Made by a program: the position numbers and the translations under genes. This document shows, piece by piece, positions 32,865 through 43,800 of a stretch of 64,000 nt of DNA; position 1 is the stretch's first letter; each line of letters begins with the position of its first letter. Origin of the DNA: Nocardia flavorosea NBRC 108225 (lineage in GTDB: Bacteria > Actinomycetota > Actinomycetes > Mycobacteriales > Mycobacteriaceae); NCBI RefSeq assembly GCF_001613385.1, contig NZ_BDCG01000004.1, positions 186,001 through 250,000 of the forward strand. Reading direction: 5' to 3'. The notes below the pieces were generated by a model. The model searched no databases. It saw nothing but the letters and a program-made list of their open reading frames with translations, and was not told the origin of the DNA.

Positions 32865-33449
32865 ATGGCGAATCAGCGAACTGACCATCACGTTACCGCA
32901 GGTCGGGACACCAAGAAGGCGATCCTGGACGCCGCCGTGCGACTGTTCGTGAACAAGGGTTTCGAGCAGACCAGCCTGCGGGAAGTGGCAGATGCGGTCG
33001 GAATCACAAAACCGTCGCTCTACTATCACTATTCATCGAAACTCGACCTTCTGGTCGCGGTCATCAACCCACTACTGGACGAACTACGCGCAATGGCCGA
33101 CGAGGTCGAAGCGATGCCGGCACCCGACGCCGAAGGCCGCCGCGCGGTGTTGCGCCGCTATATCCGGGCCATGATCCGGAACCGGGATGCCGGAGAAATG
33201 ATGGTTCGCAACGCGGTGGCCATCGTGAACGCGGTGGCCGATCAGTATCCGGTGATCGTGGACGCCCACAAGGTCGTCCGCAACTGGTTGGCCGGGCGCG
33301 ATCCCACACCGGTGCAGCTGCTGCGGGCCAGTGCGGCCATGGAGGTGGTGACCGTCGCCCTGATTTCGAGCGAGATTGCACCGGACGCGGGGGATGATGT
33401 GGTGGAGTCGACGCTGCTGGACGCCGCGCTCGCGGCGCTGGCGGAATGA
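32865..33449 (+). CDS. TetR-family regulator
   Basis: A 194-residue regulator with HTH AVRLFVNKGFEQTSLREVADAVGITKPSLYYHYSSK (residues ~26-61), the strongly conserved TetR form. The C-terminal domain is helical, ligand unknown. It is divergent from an MMPL exporter and 15 bp ahead of the Rrf2 gene, so it probably represses the exporter and its own operon, including the ABC transporter genes. Confidence 0.88.
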   Translation: MANQRTDHHVTAGRDTKKAILDAAVRLFVNKGFEQTSLREVADAVGITKPSLYYHYSSKLDLLVAVINPLLDELRAMADEVEAMPAPDAEGRRAVLRRYIRAMIRNRDAGEMMVRNAVAIVNAVADQYPVIVDAHKVVRNWLAGRDPTPVQLLRASAAMEVVTVALISSEIAPDAGDDVVESTLLDAALAALAE

Positions 33450-33464
33450 AAGGTCAGGTTGGTC

Positions 33465-34007
33465 GTGCACATCACCGCGAAGGTGGACCATGCCGTGCGC
33501 ACACTGCTCGAGATCACGGCAGCCGATCAGGCCACGGCCGTGAAGGCGGAGGTCATCGCGGCCGGCCAGCAGATTGCGCCCAAAGTGCTGGAGAGCGTCC
33601 TCGCCGAGCTGCGCCGGGCGGGACTGGTGACGAGCCGGCGCGGACCCGACGGTGGCTATCGGCTGGCCCGCCCGGCGCACGCCATCTCGATCGCCGATGT
33701 GATCCGCGCGGTCGAGGGACCTCTCGCGTCGGTGCGCGGGCTGCGGCCCGAGGAAGTGCGGTATCCGGGCGCGGCCGAACCGCTACAGCAGGTATGGATC
33801 GCGTTACGGGTGAATATCCGGGCCGTCCTGGAAAACGTGACGCTGGCCGATATCGCCGGCGGCGCACTACCGGATTTCGTGGCGGACCTCACCGCCGACC
33901 CCGGCGCCTGGGCCCGCCGTGAACCCGGCGATCCGGCGCCACCGGACCCACCGGAAATTGCCGGGCGATCCGTAAAACCAGACGGTAGCGTTCGGTCATC
34001 ATGCTGA
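33465..34007 (+). CDS. Rrf2-family transcriptional regulator without iron-sulfur cysteines
   Basis: A 180-residue Rrf2 protein: HITAKVDHAVRTLLEI at the N-terminus, the recognition helix region KVLESVLAELRRAGLVTSRRGPDGGYRLARPAHAISIADVIRAVEGPLA. IscR- and NsrR-type members carry three cysteines for a cluster; none is present in that region here, so it must sense something else. I prefer the GTG at 33465 (AAAGG upstream) over TTG 33459. It overlaps the first ABC gene by 7 bp. Confidence 0.85.
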   Translation: MHITAKVDHAVRTLLEITAADQATAVKAEVIAAGQQIAPKVLESVLAELRRAGLVTSRRGPDGGYRLARPAHAISIADVIRAVEGPLASVRGLRPEEVRYPGAAEPLQQVWIALRVNIRAVLENVTLADIAGGALPDFVADLTADPGAWARREPGDPAPPDPPEIAGRSVKPDGSVRSSC

Positions 34008-35734
34008 TCAGACTGCTCCGCGACTTCCTCGTCCCGTACCGGAAACAGCTGGCCGGGATCGTGGTGCTGCAGCTGATCTCCGTGATCGCGATGCTGTACC
34101 TACCCAGCCTGAACGCCGATCTGATCGACGAGGGCATCACCAAAGGGGATATCGGCTATATCTGGACCGCGGGCCTGCGGATGCTGGCCGTATCGGGAGT
34201 TCAGATCGTCGCCTCGGCCTCTTCGGTGCTGCTCGCCGCGCAGGCCGCGATGGGTGCGGGTCGCGATCTGCGTGCCGCGCTGCTGCACCGGGTGAACACC
34301 TTCTCGGCTCGTGAAGTAGGAGTGTTCGGTGCGCCGTCGCTGATCACCCGCAACACCAACGATGTCCAGCAGGTGCAGTTGCTCGTCGTCATGGCCTCGA
34401 CGGTGGCGGTGATGGCACCGATCATGTGCGTGGGCGGCATCGTGATGGCTCTGCGCGAGGATCTCGGCCTGTCCTGGTTGTTGCTGATCGCGGTGCCCGC
34501 GCTGGCGTTGAGTATGGGTTTGATCATCGCCCGGATGGTGCCCGCGTTCCGCCTGATGCAGACCCGGCTCGACGAGGTCAACCGGGTGTTGCGCGAGCAG
34601 ATCACCGGTATCCGGGTGGTACGCGCGTTCGTCCGCGAACGGCTCGAGGTCTGGCGTTTCGACGTGGCCAATACCGAACTCACCGATATCTCGGTGCGGG
34701 TCGGCCGGTTGATGGCGCTGATGTTCCCGACCGTCATGTTGATCAGCAACGTCACCTCGGTTGCCGTGATCTGGTTCGGCGGTAAAGCGATCGACGCCGG
34801 GGAGATGCAGATCGGATCGCTGACAGCGCTGCTGTCCTACATCATGCAGATCCTCATGGCGGTCATGATGGCCTCGTTCCTGGCCATGATGGCGCCGCGC
34901 GCCGCGGTCTCGGCGGATCGCATCTCCGAGGTACTGGACACCGAATCGTCGGTGCGCTCCCCCGAACGTCCGCAGCCGTTCCGAGGCGACCCCGCCCAGG
35001 TGCAGGTCCGCGACGCCGGATTCAGCTACCCGGGCGCCGAACAGCCGGTCCTGCGCACCATCGACTTCCGGGTGGACCCCGGGCAGACCACCGCCGTCGT
35101 CGGATCGACCGGCGCCGGTAAAACCACCCTGCTGAACCTGATCCCGCGGCTCATGGACGCCACCGAGGGCGCCGTCCTGCTCGGCGGCACCGACGTCCGC
35201 GACCTCGACCTGCACGAGCTGCGAACCCGGATCGCGCTGGTGCCGCAGAAGAGCTACCTGTTCTCCGGCACCGTGGCGAGCAATCTGCGCTACGGCGATC
35301 CGGACGCAAGCGACGAGGAACTGTGGCGGTGCCTGGAGATCGCCCAGGCCGCCGACTTCGTCCGGGCCATGCCACAGGGCCTGGAAACACCCGTGGCGCA
35401 GGGCGGCACCACGGTCTCGGGCGGGCAGCGGCAGCGGCTGGCCATCGCCCGCGCCCTGGTGCGCAGGCCGCGGGTGTACCTGTTCGACGATTCCTTCTCC
35501 GCACTGGACGTCGCCACCGACGCGCGGCTGCGGGCTGCCCTGCAGCCGGAAACGGCGGACGCTGCGGTGATCATCGTGGCCCAGCGGATCGCCACCATCC
35601 GCGACGCCGACCAGATCGTGGTACTCGAGGACGGCGCCATGGTCGGGCTCGGCACCCACGATCAGCTGGTCCGCGACTGCGCCGAATACCGGGAGATCGT
35701 GGAATCCCAGCTGAGTGTGGAGGAAGCGCGATGA
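34001..35734 (+). CDS. ABC exporter half-transporter, subunit 1 (degenerate Walker B)
   Basis: A 577-residue protein: six-TM exporter domain (~1-320), then the nucleotide-binding domain. Walker [14 protein letters not shown]-loop [10 protein letters not shown], signature TVSGGQRQR, Walker [13 protein letters not shown], and H-loop position [10 protein letters not shown]. The residue after the Walker B Asp is Asp, not the catalytic Glu, and the H-loop His is Gln. This is the degenerate half of a heterodimeric exporter, like Rv1273c or TM287. Its partner is the next gene, overlapping by four bases. Confidence 0.93.
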   Translation: MLIRLLRDFLVPYRKQLAGIVVLQLISVIAMLYLPSLNADLIDEGITKGDIGYIWTAGLRMLAVSGVQIVASASSVLLAAQAAMGAGRDLRAALLHRVNTFSAREVGVFGAPSLITRNTNDVQQVQLLVVMASTVAVMAPIMCVGGIVMALREDLGLSWLLLIAVPALALSMGLIIARMVPAFRLMQTRLDEVNRVLREQITGIRVVRAFVRERLEVWRFDVANTELTDISVRVGRLMALMFPTVMLISNVTSVAVIWFGGKAIDAGEMQIGSLTALLSYIMQILMAVMMASFLAMMAPRAAVSADRISEVLDTESSVRSPERPQPFRGDPAQVQVRDAGFSYPGAEQPVLRTIDFRVDPGQTTAVVGSTGAGKTTLLNLIPRLMDATEGAVLLGGTDVRDLDLHELRTRIALVPQKSYLFSGTVASNLRYGDPDASDEELWRCLEIAQAADFVRAMPQGLETPVAQGGTTVSGGQRQRLAIARALVRRPRVYLFDDSFSALDVATDARLRAALQPETADAAVIIVAQRIATIRDADQIVVLEDGAMVGLGTHDQLVRDCAEYREIVESQLSVEEAR

Positions 35735-37638
35735 GACCGGGTACGCCGGGCGCCCCGGATGCAAAACCGAAATCGTTCAAACCCTCGCTGAAGCGGCTGG
35801 TGGGCAGGCTCGCACCGGAACGCGTGCTGGTGGCGGTCATCGTCGCCCTCGGCGTCGTCTCGGTGGTGCTCAATATCGCGGGCCCCTACCTGCTGGGCAG
35901 GGCCACCAACCTCATCTTCGACGGTGTGGTCGGCCGGCAGCTGCCCGCGGGGCTGAGCAAGGAAGAGGCCATTGCCGGCCTCCGCGCGCAGGGGCAGGAC
36001 ACCTTCGCCGACATGCTGTCGGGGATGGCGGTCGTACCGGGCGCCGGGATCGACTTCGCCGCCGTCGGCCGGGTGCTGACCCTGGTGCTGGTGTTGTATC
36101 TGGGCGCCGCGCTGTTCGGCTGGCTGCAGGCGTATCTGCTCAACAACCTGATCAACCGCACCATCAAACGGTTGCGCGCCGATGTGGAGGACAAGATCCA
36201 CCGGCTGCCGCTGAGCTATTTCGATACCGCACCCCGCGGCGATGTGCTCAGCCGTGTCACCAACGATGTGGACAATATCTCGCAGAGCCTGCAGCAGACG
36301 ATGAGCCAGCTGCTGATCTCACTGCTCACCGTGCTCGGCATTCTCGGGATGATGTTCTGGATCTCGTGGCTGCTCGCGCTGATCGCCCTGCTGACGGTGC
36401 CCGCGGTGATCATCGTGACGGCGCAGATCGCCAAACGGTCCAAACCGCATTTCGTGGACCAGTGGAAGTACACCGGGCTCGTGAACGCCCAGGTGGAAGA
36501 GGCCTACACCGGGCACGAGATCGTCACCGCGTTCGGTCGCAGCAAGCAGGTCGGCGCCGCGTTCGACGAGCGTAACGAGCATCTGTACCAGTCCAGCTTC
36601 AAGGCACAGTTCATCTCCGGGCTGATCATGCCGTCGTCGATGTTCCTGGGAAATCTGAACTATGTGCTGGTCGCGTTGATCGGCGGCCTGCGCGTCGCCT
36701 CCGGCCAGCTGTCGCTGGGCGAGGTGCAGGCCTTCATCCAGTACTCGCGCCAGTTCAGCCAGCCGCTCACGCAGATCGGTGCCATGGTGAATCTGCTGCA
36801 GTCGGGTGTGGCCTCGGCCGAGCGGATCTTCGAAATCCTGGATGCCGAGGAACAGAGCCCCGATCCCGTGTCCGAACCCGCCGCGCGCCCCGAGCGGGGG
36901 CGGGTGGAATTCGCCGATGTCTCCTTCCGGTACGAACCGCAGACCCCGGTGATCGACGACCTTTCACTGGTGGCCGAACCAGGGCACGTGGTGGCCATTG
37001 TCGGACCCACCGGTGCCGGGAAGACCACGCTGGTCAATCTGCTGCTGCGGTTCTACGAACTCGATTCCGGCACGATCGCCATCGACGGGGTGGATATCAC
37101 CGAGATCGGCCGCGACAGGTTGCGTTCCCGGATCGGCATGGTGCTGCAGGACGCCTGGCTGTTCAAAGGCACCATCAAAGAGAACATCGCCTACGGTGAC
37201 CCGGATGCGAGCGATGCCGATATCCTCGCCGCCGCCCGTGCCGCCTACGTGGATCGCTTCGTGCATTCGCTGCCCGCCGGGTACGACACCGTGATCGACG
37301 AGGAGGGCACCGGGGTCAGTGCGGGGGAGAAACAGCTGATCACCATCGCGCGCGCGTTCCTCGCCAAACCCACCATCCTGGTGCTGGACGAGGCCACCAG
37401 TTCGGTGGATACCCGCACCGAACTCCTGGTGCAGCAGGCCACCGCGGAACTGCGCCGTGATCGCACCAGTTTCGTCATCGCCCACCGGCTCTCCACCATC
37501 CGCGATGCCGACCTGATCGTGGTGATGGAGGACGGACACATCGTCGAACAGGGCACCCACGAGGAGCTTCTGACCCGGCAGGCGGCGTACTACCGCCTCT
37601 ACAACTCGCAGTTCGCGGCGGCCGCGGTCGAGGCTTGA
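35731..37638 (+). CDS. ABC exporter half-transporter, subunit 2 (canonical catalytic site)
   Basis: A 635-residue protein: exporter TM domain with an extra ~60-residue insertion after TM1 ([29 protein letters not shown]...), then the nucleotide-binding domain with Walker [13 protein letters not shown], signature VSAGEKQL (instead of LSGGQ), Walker [10 protein letters not shown] and H-loop SFVIAHRLS. Its intact Walker B and His make the active site together with the partner's VSGGQ; its odd signature faces the partner's degenerate site. The start ATG overlaps the previous stop (ATGA). The substrate is unknown. Confidence 0.93.
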   Translation: MRPGTPGAPDAKPKSFKPSLKRLVGRLAPERVLVAVIVALGVVSVVLNIAGPYLLGRATNLIFDGVVGRQLPAGLSKEEAIAGLRAQGQDTFADMLSGMAVVPGAGIDFAAVGRVLTLVLVLYLGAALFGWLQAYLLNNLINRTIKRLRADVEDKIHRLPLSYFDTAPRGDVLSRVTNDVDNISQSLQQTMSQLLISLLTVLGILGMMFWISWLLALIALLTVPAVIIVTAQIAKRSKPHFVDQWKYTGLVNAQVEEAYTGHEIVTAFGRSKQVGAAFDERNEHLYQSSFKAQFISGLIMPSSMFLGNLNYVLVALIGGLRVASGQLSLGEVQAFIQYSRQFSQPLTQIGAMVNLLQSGVASAERIFEILDAEEQSPDPVSEPAARPERGRVEFADVSFRYEPQTPVIDDLSLVAEPGHVVAIVGPTGAGKTTLVNLLLRFYELDSGTIAIDGVDITEIGRDRLRSRIGMVLQDAWLFKGTIKENIAYGDPDASDADILAAARAAYVDRFVHSLPAGYDTVIDEEGTGVSAGEKQLITIARAFLAKPTILVLDEATSSVDTRTELLVQQATAELRRDRTSFVIAHRLSTIRDADLIVVMEDGHIVEQGTHEELLTRQAAYYRLYNSQFAAAAVEA

Positions 37639-37652
37639 TACCCCGGGCCTGA

Positions 37653-39130
<1,478 letters not shown>

Positions 39131-39131
<1 letters not shown>

Positions 39132-39415
39132 GGGCGGGCCGCAATTTTCGAGACGCTCCTCGTCTCGAGGGTGGGGCCCTGTCGGGCCCGGGTCTTCACT
39201 CCTGCGCTCCTCCGCTTCCATCGCTCCAGAACATGGCGGGCCCCACCCCGGGGAAGGTGCACCCTCCGGAGAGGTGGGATACGCGGGCGGGCCGTTCGCA
39301 AAGGACGGGGCTGTGTTTTCGGAGCCGCTCCGCGGCTCGAGGCGCTGTCGACCCGTGGTCTTCGCTTCTCCGCTCCGTCAGTCCAGACCAGGGGCGGGCC
39401 CCGCCCATGGCCTGG
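39131..39415. repeat. two diverged copies of a ~115-bp hairpin-bearing repeat
   Basis: Copy 1 (about 39131-39250) and copy 2 (about 39281-39410) share, in order, GGCGGGCC, TTTTCGGAG-like hairpin (CGAGAC/GTCTCG at 39149-39167; GAGCCG/CGGCTC at 39322-39338), GTCTTC, CTCCGCT, TCCAGA and GGCGGGCCCC. They fill the gap between the convergent tgt and yhhQ genes, where no coding frame is seen. Confidence 0.55.
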
Positions 39416-39425
39416 ACCATCCGGA

Positions 39426-40211
39426 TCAGGAACGCAGGGGAGTGGTTTCGCGGGGGGCGTAGGTGGGTTCGTGCTTTTTGAGCAGGCCGATGACCTGGTA
39501 GGTGATCGGGAGCATCAGCACCTCGACCAGGGTTTTCCACAGGAACCCGATGATCACGTAGTTGACGAACTGACTCCAGCTGTCGATTCCGATCGCCGTG
39601 GCCGCGATGGAACAGAAGATCAGGGTGTCGGCGAGTTCACCCACCACCGTCGAACCGATCAGGCGGGCCCACAGGTACTTCTCGCGGGTCCGTTCCTTGA
39701 TCAGCACCAGGGTCGCGGAGTTGAGCAGCTGGCCCACGACATAGCCCGCGAGCCCGGCCGCCACCAGCTGTGGCGTGGTGCCGATAACGCTGCGGAACGC
39801 CTCCTGGTTCTCGTAGAACACCGCCGGCGGCAAGTGGATCGCGACGGCGAAACACAGCACCATGACGAGCAGGGCGGTGAAACCGTAGAACACGGCGTGC
39901 CGGGTGGCCCGGAAACCGTAGACCTCGCTCAGCACGTCACCGAGAACGTAGGCTAGGGGGAACAGGAAGAAGGCGGCGTCGGTGGTGATGGGCAGGACCT
40001 CCAGGGGGCCCAGGCTCACCGAACTACCGGAGAAGAACTGCACGCCCTTGGTCGCGCAGATATTGGAGATGAGCAGTGTGGCGGTGAACAATACGACGAT
40101 CGGCGTGTAGTACCCCCGCGCCACCTGGGCGAATGCCACGTGAACGGGCGCGGGGTGTCCAGACTTGCCGGGTAACGGGGGTTTGTTGGAGTCTTCCACC
40201 CGGCTATCCAA
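39426..40211 (-). CDS. yhhQ: queuosine precursor transporter (YhhQ/VUT family)
   Basis: A 261-residue membrane protein with six or seven helices. Family features: LFTATLLISNICATKGVQFF in TM1, ITTDAAFFLFPLAYVLGDVLSEVYGFRATRHAVF, then GYVVGQLLNSATLVLIKERT, LIGSTVVGELADTLIFCSIA and VNYVIIGFLWKTLVEVLMLPITY. YhhQ imports preQ0/preQ1-type bases for queuosine synthesis. Its place opposite tgt supports that role. The frame starts at TTG 40211; GTG 40199 is an alternative. Only 25 bp separate it from the divergent gene at 40237. Confidence 0.9.
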   Translation of the reverse strand: MDSRVEDSNKPPLPGKSGHPAPVHVAFAQVARGYYTPIVVLFTATLLISNICATKGVQFFSGSSVSLGPLEVLPITTDAAFFLFPLAYVLGDVLSEVYGFRATRHAVFYGFTALLVMVLCFAVAIHLPPAVFYENQEAFRSVIGTTPQLVAAGLAGYVVGQLLNSATLVLIKERTREKYLWARLIGSTVVGELADTLIFCSIAATAIGIDSWSQFVNYVIIGFLWKTLVEVLMLPITYQVIGLLKKHEPTYAPRETTPLRS

Positions 40212-40236
40212 TCAAACTCTCGAATAGGGTGTAGGC

Positions 40237-40782
40237 ATGACGAACCCCGGCAACTCCGACGAATGGTGGAAGCAGTACGGGGGGTCGGGCGTATCGTCGG
40301 ATCCCGCGAACGCACAACCGTCCGCGGGTGAACCGTCCAGTTACCCGTCGTATCCCTCCTCTCCGGCGCCCGCTCCCACGCCGCCGCCCGCGCCCCCGGC
40401 CTATGGAGTGCCGCCCGCGCCGCCGCAGGCCAACCCGTATCCGGCGATGCCCGCGTACCCGGCGAATCCGTCGTATCCCGCGAATCCGTCGTATCCCGGT
40501 ACGCCTCCCGGGCAGGGATATCCGATGGGCTATCAGCCCTACGGATATCCGGCGGCCAACGGCACCAACGGGTTGGCGATCGCCTCTTTGATCGCTTCGC
40601 TGGTGGGTATCGGCTGCGGTATCGGGGCCATTGCCGGAATCATCATGGGCGTGATCGCGCTCGGCCAGATCCGGGACAACGGTCAGCAGGGGCGCGGTAT
40701 GGCGCTGGCCGGGATCTGGGTCGGTGTCGCCTGGATCGTGCTGTGGGTTCTGTACATGGTGCTGATCTTCGCCGCGTCCTAG
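40237..40782 (+). CDS. DUF4190 membrane protein with Pro/Tyr-rich N-terminus
   Basis: A 181-residue protein. The first ~108 residues are Pro, Ala, Ser and Tyr-rich (repeats like NPSYPANPSYPG), likely disordered and cytoplasmic. Two membrane helices follow (~112-140 and 153-178) in the DUF4190 pattern NGLAIASLIASLVGIGCGIGAIAGIIMGVIALGQIRDNGQQGRGMALAGI. Function unknown. It is convergent with the RDD gene (9 bp between stops). Confidence 0.85.
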   Translation: MTNPGNSDEWWKQYGGSGVSSDPANAQPSAGEPSSYPSYPSSPAPAPTPPPAPPAYGVPPAPPQANPYPAMPAYPANPSYPANPSYPGTPPGQGYPMGYQPYGYPAANGTNGLAIASLIASLVGIGCGIGAIAGIIMGVIALGQIRDNGQQGRGMALAGIWVGVAWIVLWVLYMVLIFAAS

Positions 40783-40791
40783 CCGGTTGGC

Positions 40792-41481
40792 TCAGGCCTC
40801 CAGAACGTGGGTACCGCCGGCGAGTTTGTCGTGCCAGCCCTGTTTGTTGGGGTCCTTGTCCATGGTGGCGGCCATGTAGATCATCAGCGCGAGCCCGGCC
40901 AGCCAGCCTAGGCACGGGATGATCGATACGGCCAGGTAGACATTGCGTTTCAGGGAGGCCAGCGGCGGTACGGTGGGTGCCCCGTTGGGGGCCACGACTT
41001 TGAGTCCGATGATTCGCTTGCCCAGCGTCGCGCCGGTCCGGCTCTCCATCAGGACGAAGTACAGCAGGATGGCGGCGAAGACGATCGCGTAGCTGACCGA
41101 CATACCGGACAGACCACTCATATTCGGCATGATGACGAAATTCAGCAGGATCGCCAGCGGGAGCCCGACGATGAGATTGTCGATCACCCGGGCGGTGAAT
41201 CGAGGCCACACCTTGCCCGGTACACCGAAGGCAGGATCGAACTGACCGTACCGGTGGCCGCCGTACTGCGGCTGCGGGTGCACGGTCTGCTGATACAGCG
41301 GCCGCTCTTGCTGGGGAGGCGGCGGCGGGGGCTGGTGCCCGTAGGGCTGCGGAGGCGGCGGCTGCTGTCCGGGCGGGCCCGGCGGCGGCGCGTACGGGCC
41401 GGGAGCGCCGTACTGCGGCGGCTGCCCGTACGGCTGCCCGGCCTGGGGGTGGTTGCTGGGGTCGTACCCGCCACTGGTCAT
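40792..41481 (-). CDS. RDD-family membrane protein
   Basis: A 229-residue protein. A ~85-residue Pro/Gln/Tyr-rich N-terminus (GQPPQYGAPGPYAPPPGPPG...) leads to the RDD domain: VWPRFTARVIDNLIVGLPLAIL (Arg and Asp of the family name), a second helix around 120-145, TLGKRIIGLKVV, and a third helix near 190-210. RDD proteins are poorly defined; some act as small-solute or ion exchangers. The similar Pro-rich leader in the adjacent DUF4190 protein hints at a shared location. The start is ATG 41481. Confidence 0.87.
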   Translation of the reverse strand: MTSGGYDPSNHPQAGQPYGQPPQYGAPGPYAPPPGPPGQQPPPPQPYGHQPPPPPPQQERPLYQQTVHPQPQYGGHRYGQFDPAFGVPGKVWPRFTARVIDNLIVGLPLAILLNFVIMPNMSGLSGMSVSYAIVFAAILLYFVLMESRTGATLGKRIIGLKVVAPNGAPTVPPLASLKRNVYLAVSIIPCLGWLAGLALMIYMAATMDKDPNKQGWHDKLAGGTHVLEA

Positions 41482-41529
41482 GTCGCCTGCCTGCACTCGA
41501 AAATCGTAAAGACCCGGTCGCAGGCCAGA

Positions 41530-42480
41530 TTACGGACCGCCGGCCGTGCACACCAAGCTGTCGGGGTCCAGTATCCACGGGGTCCGCGGCAGCCGGCCGG
41601 GATCGAATCCGGTGAGCAGTTCGTCCGCGCTTCCGCCCGACAATCCCAGTGAGGCAGCCAACAGCGCGACCACATCGCGCACGGAGTCGCCGCGGTGGCG
41701 CCGATCGGCGAGGGTGACCGCGCCGTCGCGTTTGGCCAGTCGCCCTCCGGCGGTGTTCAGCACCAGCGGAACGTGCGCGTACTCGGGGACCGGCAGGTCG
41801 AGCAGGGTGGCGAGGTAGGCCTGCCGCGGGGTGGAGGGCAGCAGATCGTCGCCGCGTACCACCTGGTCGATACCGTGTTCGGCATCGTCGACCACCACGG
41901 TCAGGTTGTATGCCGGGATTCCGTCGCCGCGGCGGAGCACGAGATCGTCCACCGGACCGCGGTACCTTCCGTGCAGGCGATCGGTGATCTCGAAATCGGG
42001 GCGGGCCGCCCGCAGCCGGAGCGCAGCCGGTCGGCCGGCGGCGCGACGGGCTTCGCGTTCGGCCGAGGTGAGTGCGCGGCAGGTGCCCGGGTAGGCGCCC
42101 TGCGGGCCGTGCGGGGCGGTGGCGGCCTGCTGGATCTCTCTCCTGGTGCAGAAGCATTCGTAGGTCAGCCCGGCTTCGGTGAGCCGGCCGACGGCCGCGT
42201 CGTACCGCCCCAGCCGGTCCGACTGGTGTAGTACCGGGCCGTCCCAATCGATGCCGAGGGCGGCGAGATCACCGAGTTGGCGTTCTTCGGCGCCGGGCCG
42301 CACCCGGTCGAGGTCGTCGATGCGGAGAACGAAGCGACGGCCGGTGCTGCGGGCGAACAGCCACGCCAGCAGGGCGGTGCGCAGGTTGCCGAGGTGCAGA
42401 TCGCCGGAGGGGCTCGGGGCGTACCGGCCGGCGCCGGCGGTGAGCGTGCTGGGCGCGGGGTCGGTGGGCATCGCTGTCAT
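41530..42480 (-). CDS. gluQ: glutamyl-Q tRNA(Asp) synthetase
   Basis: A 316-residue GluRS paralogue without the anticodon-binding domain. The HIGH-like motif is GRYAPSPSGDLHLGNLRTALLAWL, the zinc site is YECFCTRREIQQ...YPGTC, and the KMSKS-like motif is RLAKRDGAVTLA. GluQ-RS attaches glutamate to the queuosine base of tRNA-Asp. Its presence fits the tgt and yhhQ genes 2-4 kb away and implies queuosine-modified tRNA in this organism. The ATG at 42480 overlaps the stop of the DUF309 gene (ATGA). Confidence 0.93.
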   Translation of the reverse strand: MTAMPTDPAPSTLTAGAGRYAPSPSGDLHLGNLRTALLAWLFARSTGRRFVLRIDDLDRVRPGAEERQLGDLAALGIDWDGPVLHQSDRLGRYDAAVGRLTEAGLTYECFCTRREIQQAATAPHGPQGAYPGTCRALTSAEREARRAAGRPAALRLRAARPDFEITDRLHGRYRGPVDDLVLRRGDGIPAYNLTVVVDDAEHGIDQVVRGDDLLPSTPRQAYLATLLDLPVPEYAHVPLVLNTAGGRLAKRDGAVTLADRRHRGDSVRDVVALLAASLGLSGGSADELLTGFDPGRLPRTPWILDPDSLVCTAGGP

Positions 42481-43010
42481 GGTAGGTCGCCGGTGAGGCG
42501 GGGCATGAGCCCGGCGCGTTCGGCGAGGGAGGTGGGTGTGCCCGGTCGCGCCGGGATCTGTTCGTCCAGTTCGGCCAGTAGCGCTTCGGCATGGGCGATG
42601 AGGCCCGGTCCGTCCAGACCGTAGGGGAGCGCCCCGGCGGGATGGCCGGCGGCGGCGGGGTCGAATGCCTGGATGCGCTCGATCGCGCGGCTCAGCAGTG
42701 TCCGGGCGCCCTTGGGGTTGCCGCGCTGGATATGGGTCAGCCCGACCGCGTACTGCGCGAGGCCCTGCCACAGCATGCGCTCGGCGGCCGGGCCGTTCTT
42801 CCAGACCGATTCCAGGACCTCGTGGGCGTTGAAGGCCAGCCCCTGGTCCAGGAGTTGCTGTGCGTAGTCGACTGCCTCGCCGGGGGGGAGGTCCAGATCG
42901 TCGGGGATTCGCGGAACTCCGGGCGAACCCGGTGGTAGTGGTCGTCCCAGCCGGTCGCGCGGCCGGGCATTGGTGGCGCGTCCCTGATCGTCGCGATCGC
43001 GTTCGGGCAT
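42477..43010 (-). CDS. DUF309 domain protein
   Basis: A 177-residue protein. After a charged leader (MPERDRDDQGRATNARPRDRLGRPLP) comes the DUF309 helical core: DYAQQLLDQGLAFNAHEVLESVWKNGPAAERMLWQGLAQYAVGLTHIQRGNPKGARTLLSRA, with the conserved FxxHExLExxW and QGL motifs. DUF309 function is unknown. It overlaps gluQ and probably shares its transcript. A start at 43031 is possible. Confidence 0.83.
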   Translation of the reverse strand: MPERDRDDQGRATNARPRDRLGRPLPPGSPGVPRIPDDLDLPPGEAVDYAQQLLDQGLAFNAHEVLESVWKNGPAAERMLWQGLAQYAVGLTHIQRGNPKGARTLLSRAIERIQAFDPAAAGHPAGALPYGLDGPGLIAHAEALLAELDEQIPARPGTPTSLAERAGLMPRLTGDLP

Positions 43011-43473
43011 GCGGCCATCATTGCGCTCCATGCGCGCGAAGTGTGCGCCAGGGGGATTGACATAGGATGAATAAGCGATCACGTAACAATCACGTCGGAC
43101 GTTTCCGGAATCATTCGTCCAGACCATTTCAGATATTTTCGAGCAAAGTCATCCTTATAAGTCCGCAATTGCGTGGCAATGGCGCATCTTAGCGGAATTG
43201 GCAACCCTATTGGCCCCGTTGGCAAGATATGGGCAAATTAGCCATGGAGGTGCTAGTCTTCCGGATGCGGGGCCGCTCACAAGGGGTTTGAGTCACCGCG
43301 TCAGGTGTGTTCGCGGACAGTGCGAGTCCGATAGACCGAACCCGGCAAACCGGAAATTTGCTCGCTATCTGCGCGTGCATCGGAAGTATTCGGTGTCACT
43401 ACCGGATACCAGCTAGTTCGAGAACTGTGCAGGAATCAATATCGTTATCGACGCAGCGAAGGAGTGCAGTGCC
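43011..43473. other. AT-richer intergenic region upstream of the DUF397 gene
   Basis: About 460 bp of lower GC than the surroundings, with repeated TTGGCA (43197-43202 and 43220-43225 areas) and a TAGTCT 17-20 bp on, which could be a promoter. A small frame at 43198-43416 is not supported by a ribosome site or family features. Confidence 0.4.
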
Positions 43474-43683
43474 GTGAAGGTGGATATGACGGGTGCTGTG
43501 TGGCGGAAAAGTTCATACAGTGGCCCGGACGGGAACTGCGTGGAGGTGGCATTTCTCGTAGACGGCAACGTGGCGGTCCGGGATACCAAGGATCGCGGCA
43601 ACGGGCCGGTGCTGGCCTTCGCGCCCGGCGAATGGGCCGAGTTCCTGTCCGGCGTGTCGGCGGGAGACCACCACGGCGCCTGA
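43474..43683 (+). CDS. DUF397 domain protein
   Basis: A 69-residue protein matching DUF397 along its length: WRKSSYSGPDGNCVEVAFL, VAVRDTKDRGNGPVLAFAPGEWAEFLSGV. These small actinobacterial proteins normally sit directly beside an XRE-type regulator and act with it, antitoxin- or signalling-like (BldB/WhiJ systems). No such regulator is adjacent here, so the gene is an orphan. The GTG start has AAGGAG nine bases upstream. Confidence 0.9.
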   Translation: MKVDMTGAVWRKSSYSGPDGNCVEVAFLVDGNVAVRDTKDRGNGPVLAFAPGEWAEFLSGVSAGDHHGA

Positions 43684-43800
43684 GGTTATCCCGATATCAG
43701 GCAGTACGGCCCCGGGTCCGGTTGGCCCGGGGCCTTTGCCTGTCCGCGCGCCTTCGGCCTGTTCGCGATAGGGGTCGCGGCGGCGGCTAGGGTCGAGCCG

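Noticed and set aside
34100..35764. 554-codon open frame on the minus strand
   Set aside because: Antisense to ABC subunit 1; Asp/Gly/His-rich translation without domain features.
43198..43416. 72-codon frame upstream of the DUF397 gene
   Set aside because: Lies in promoter-like AT-rich DNA, no ribosome site, no recognisable sequence.
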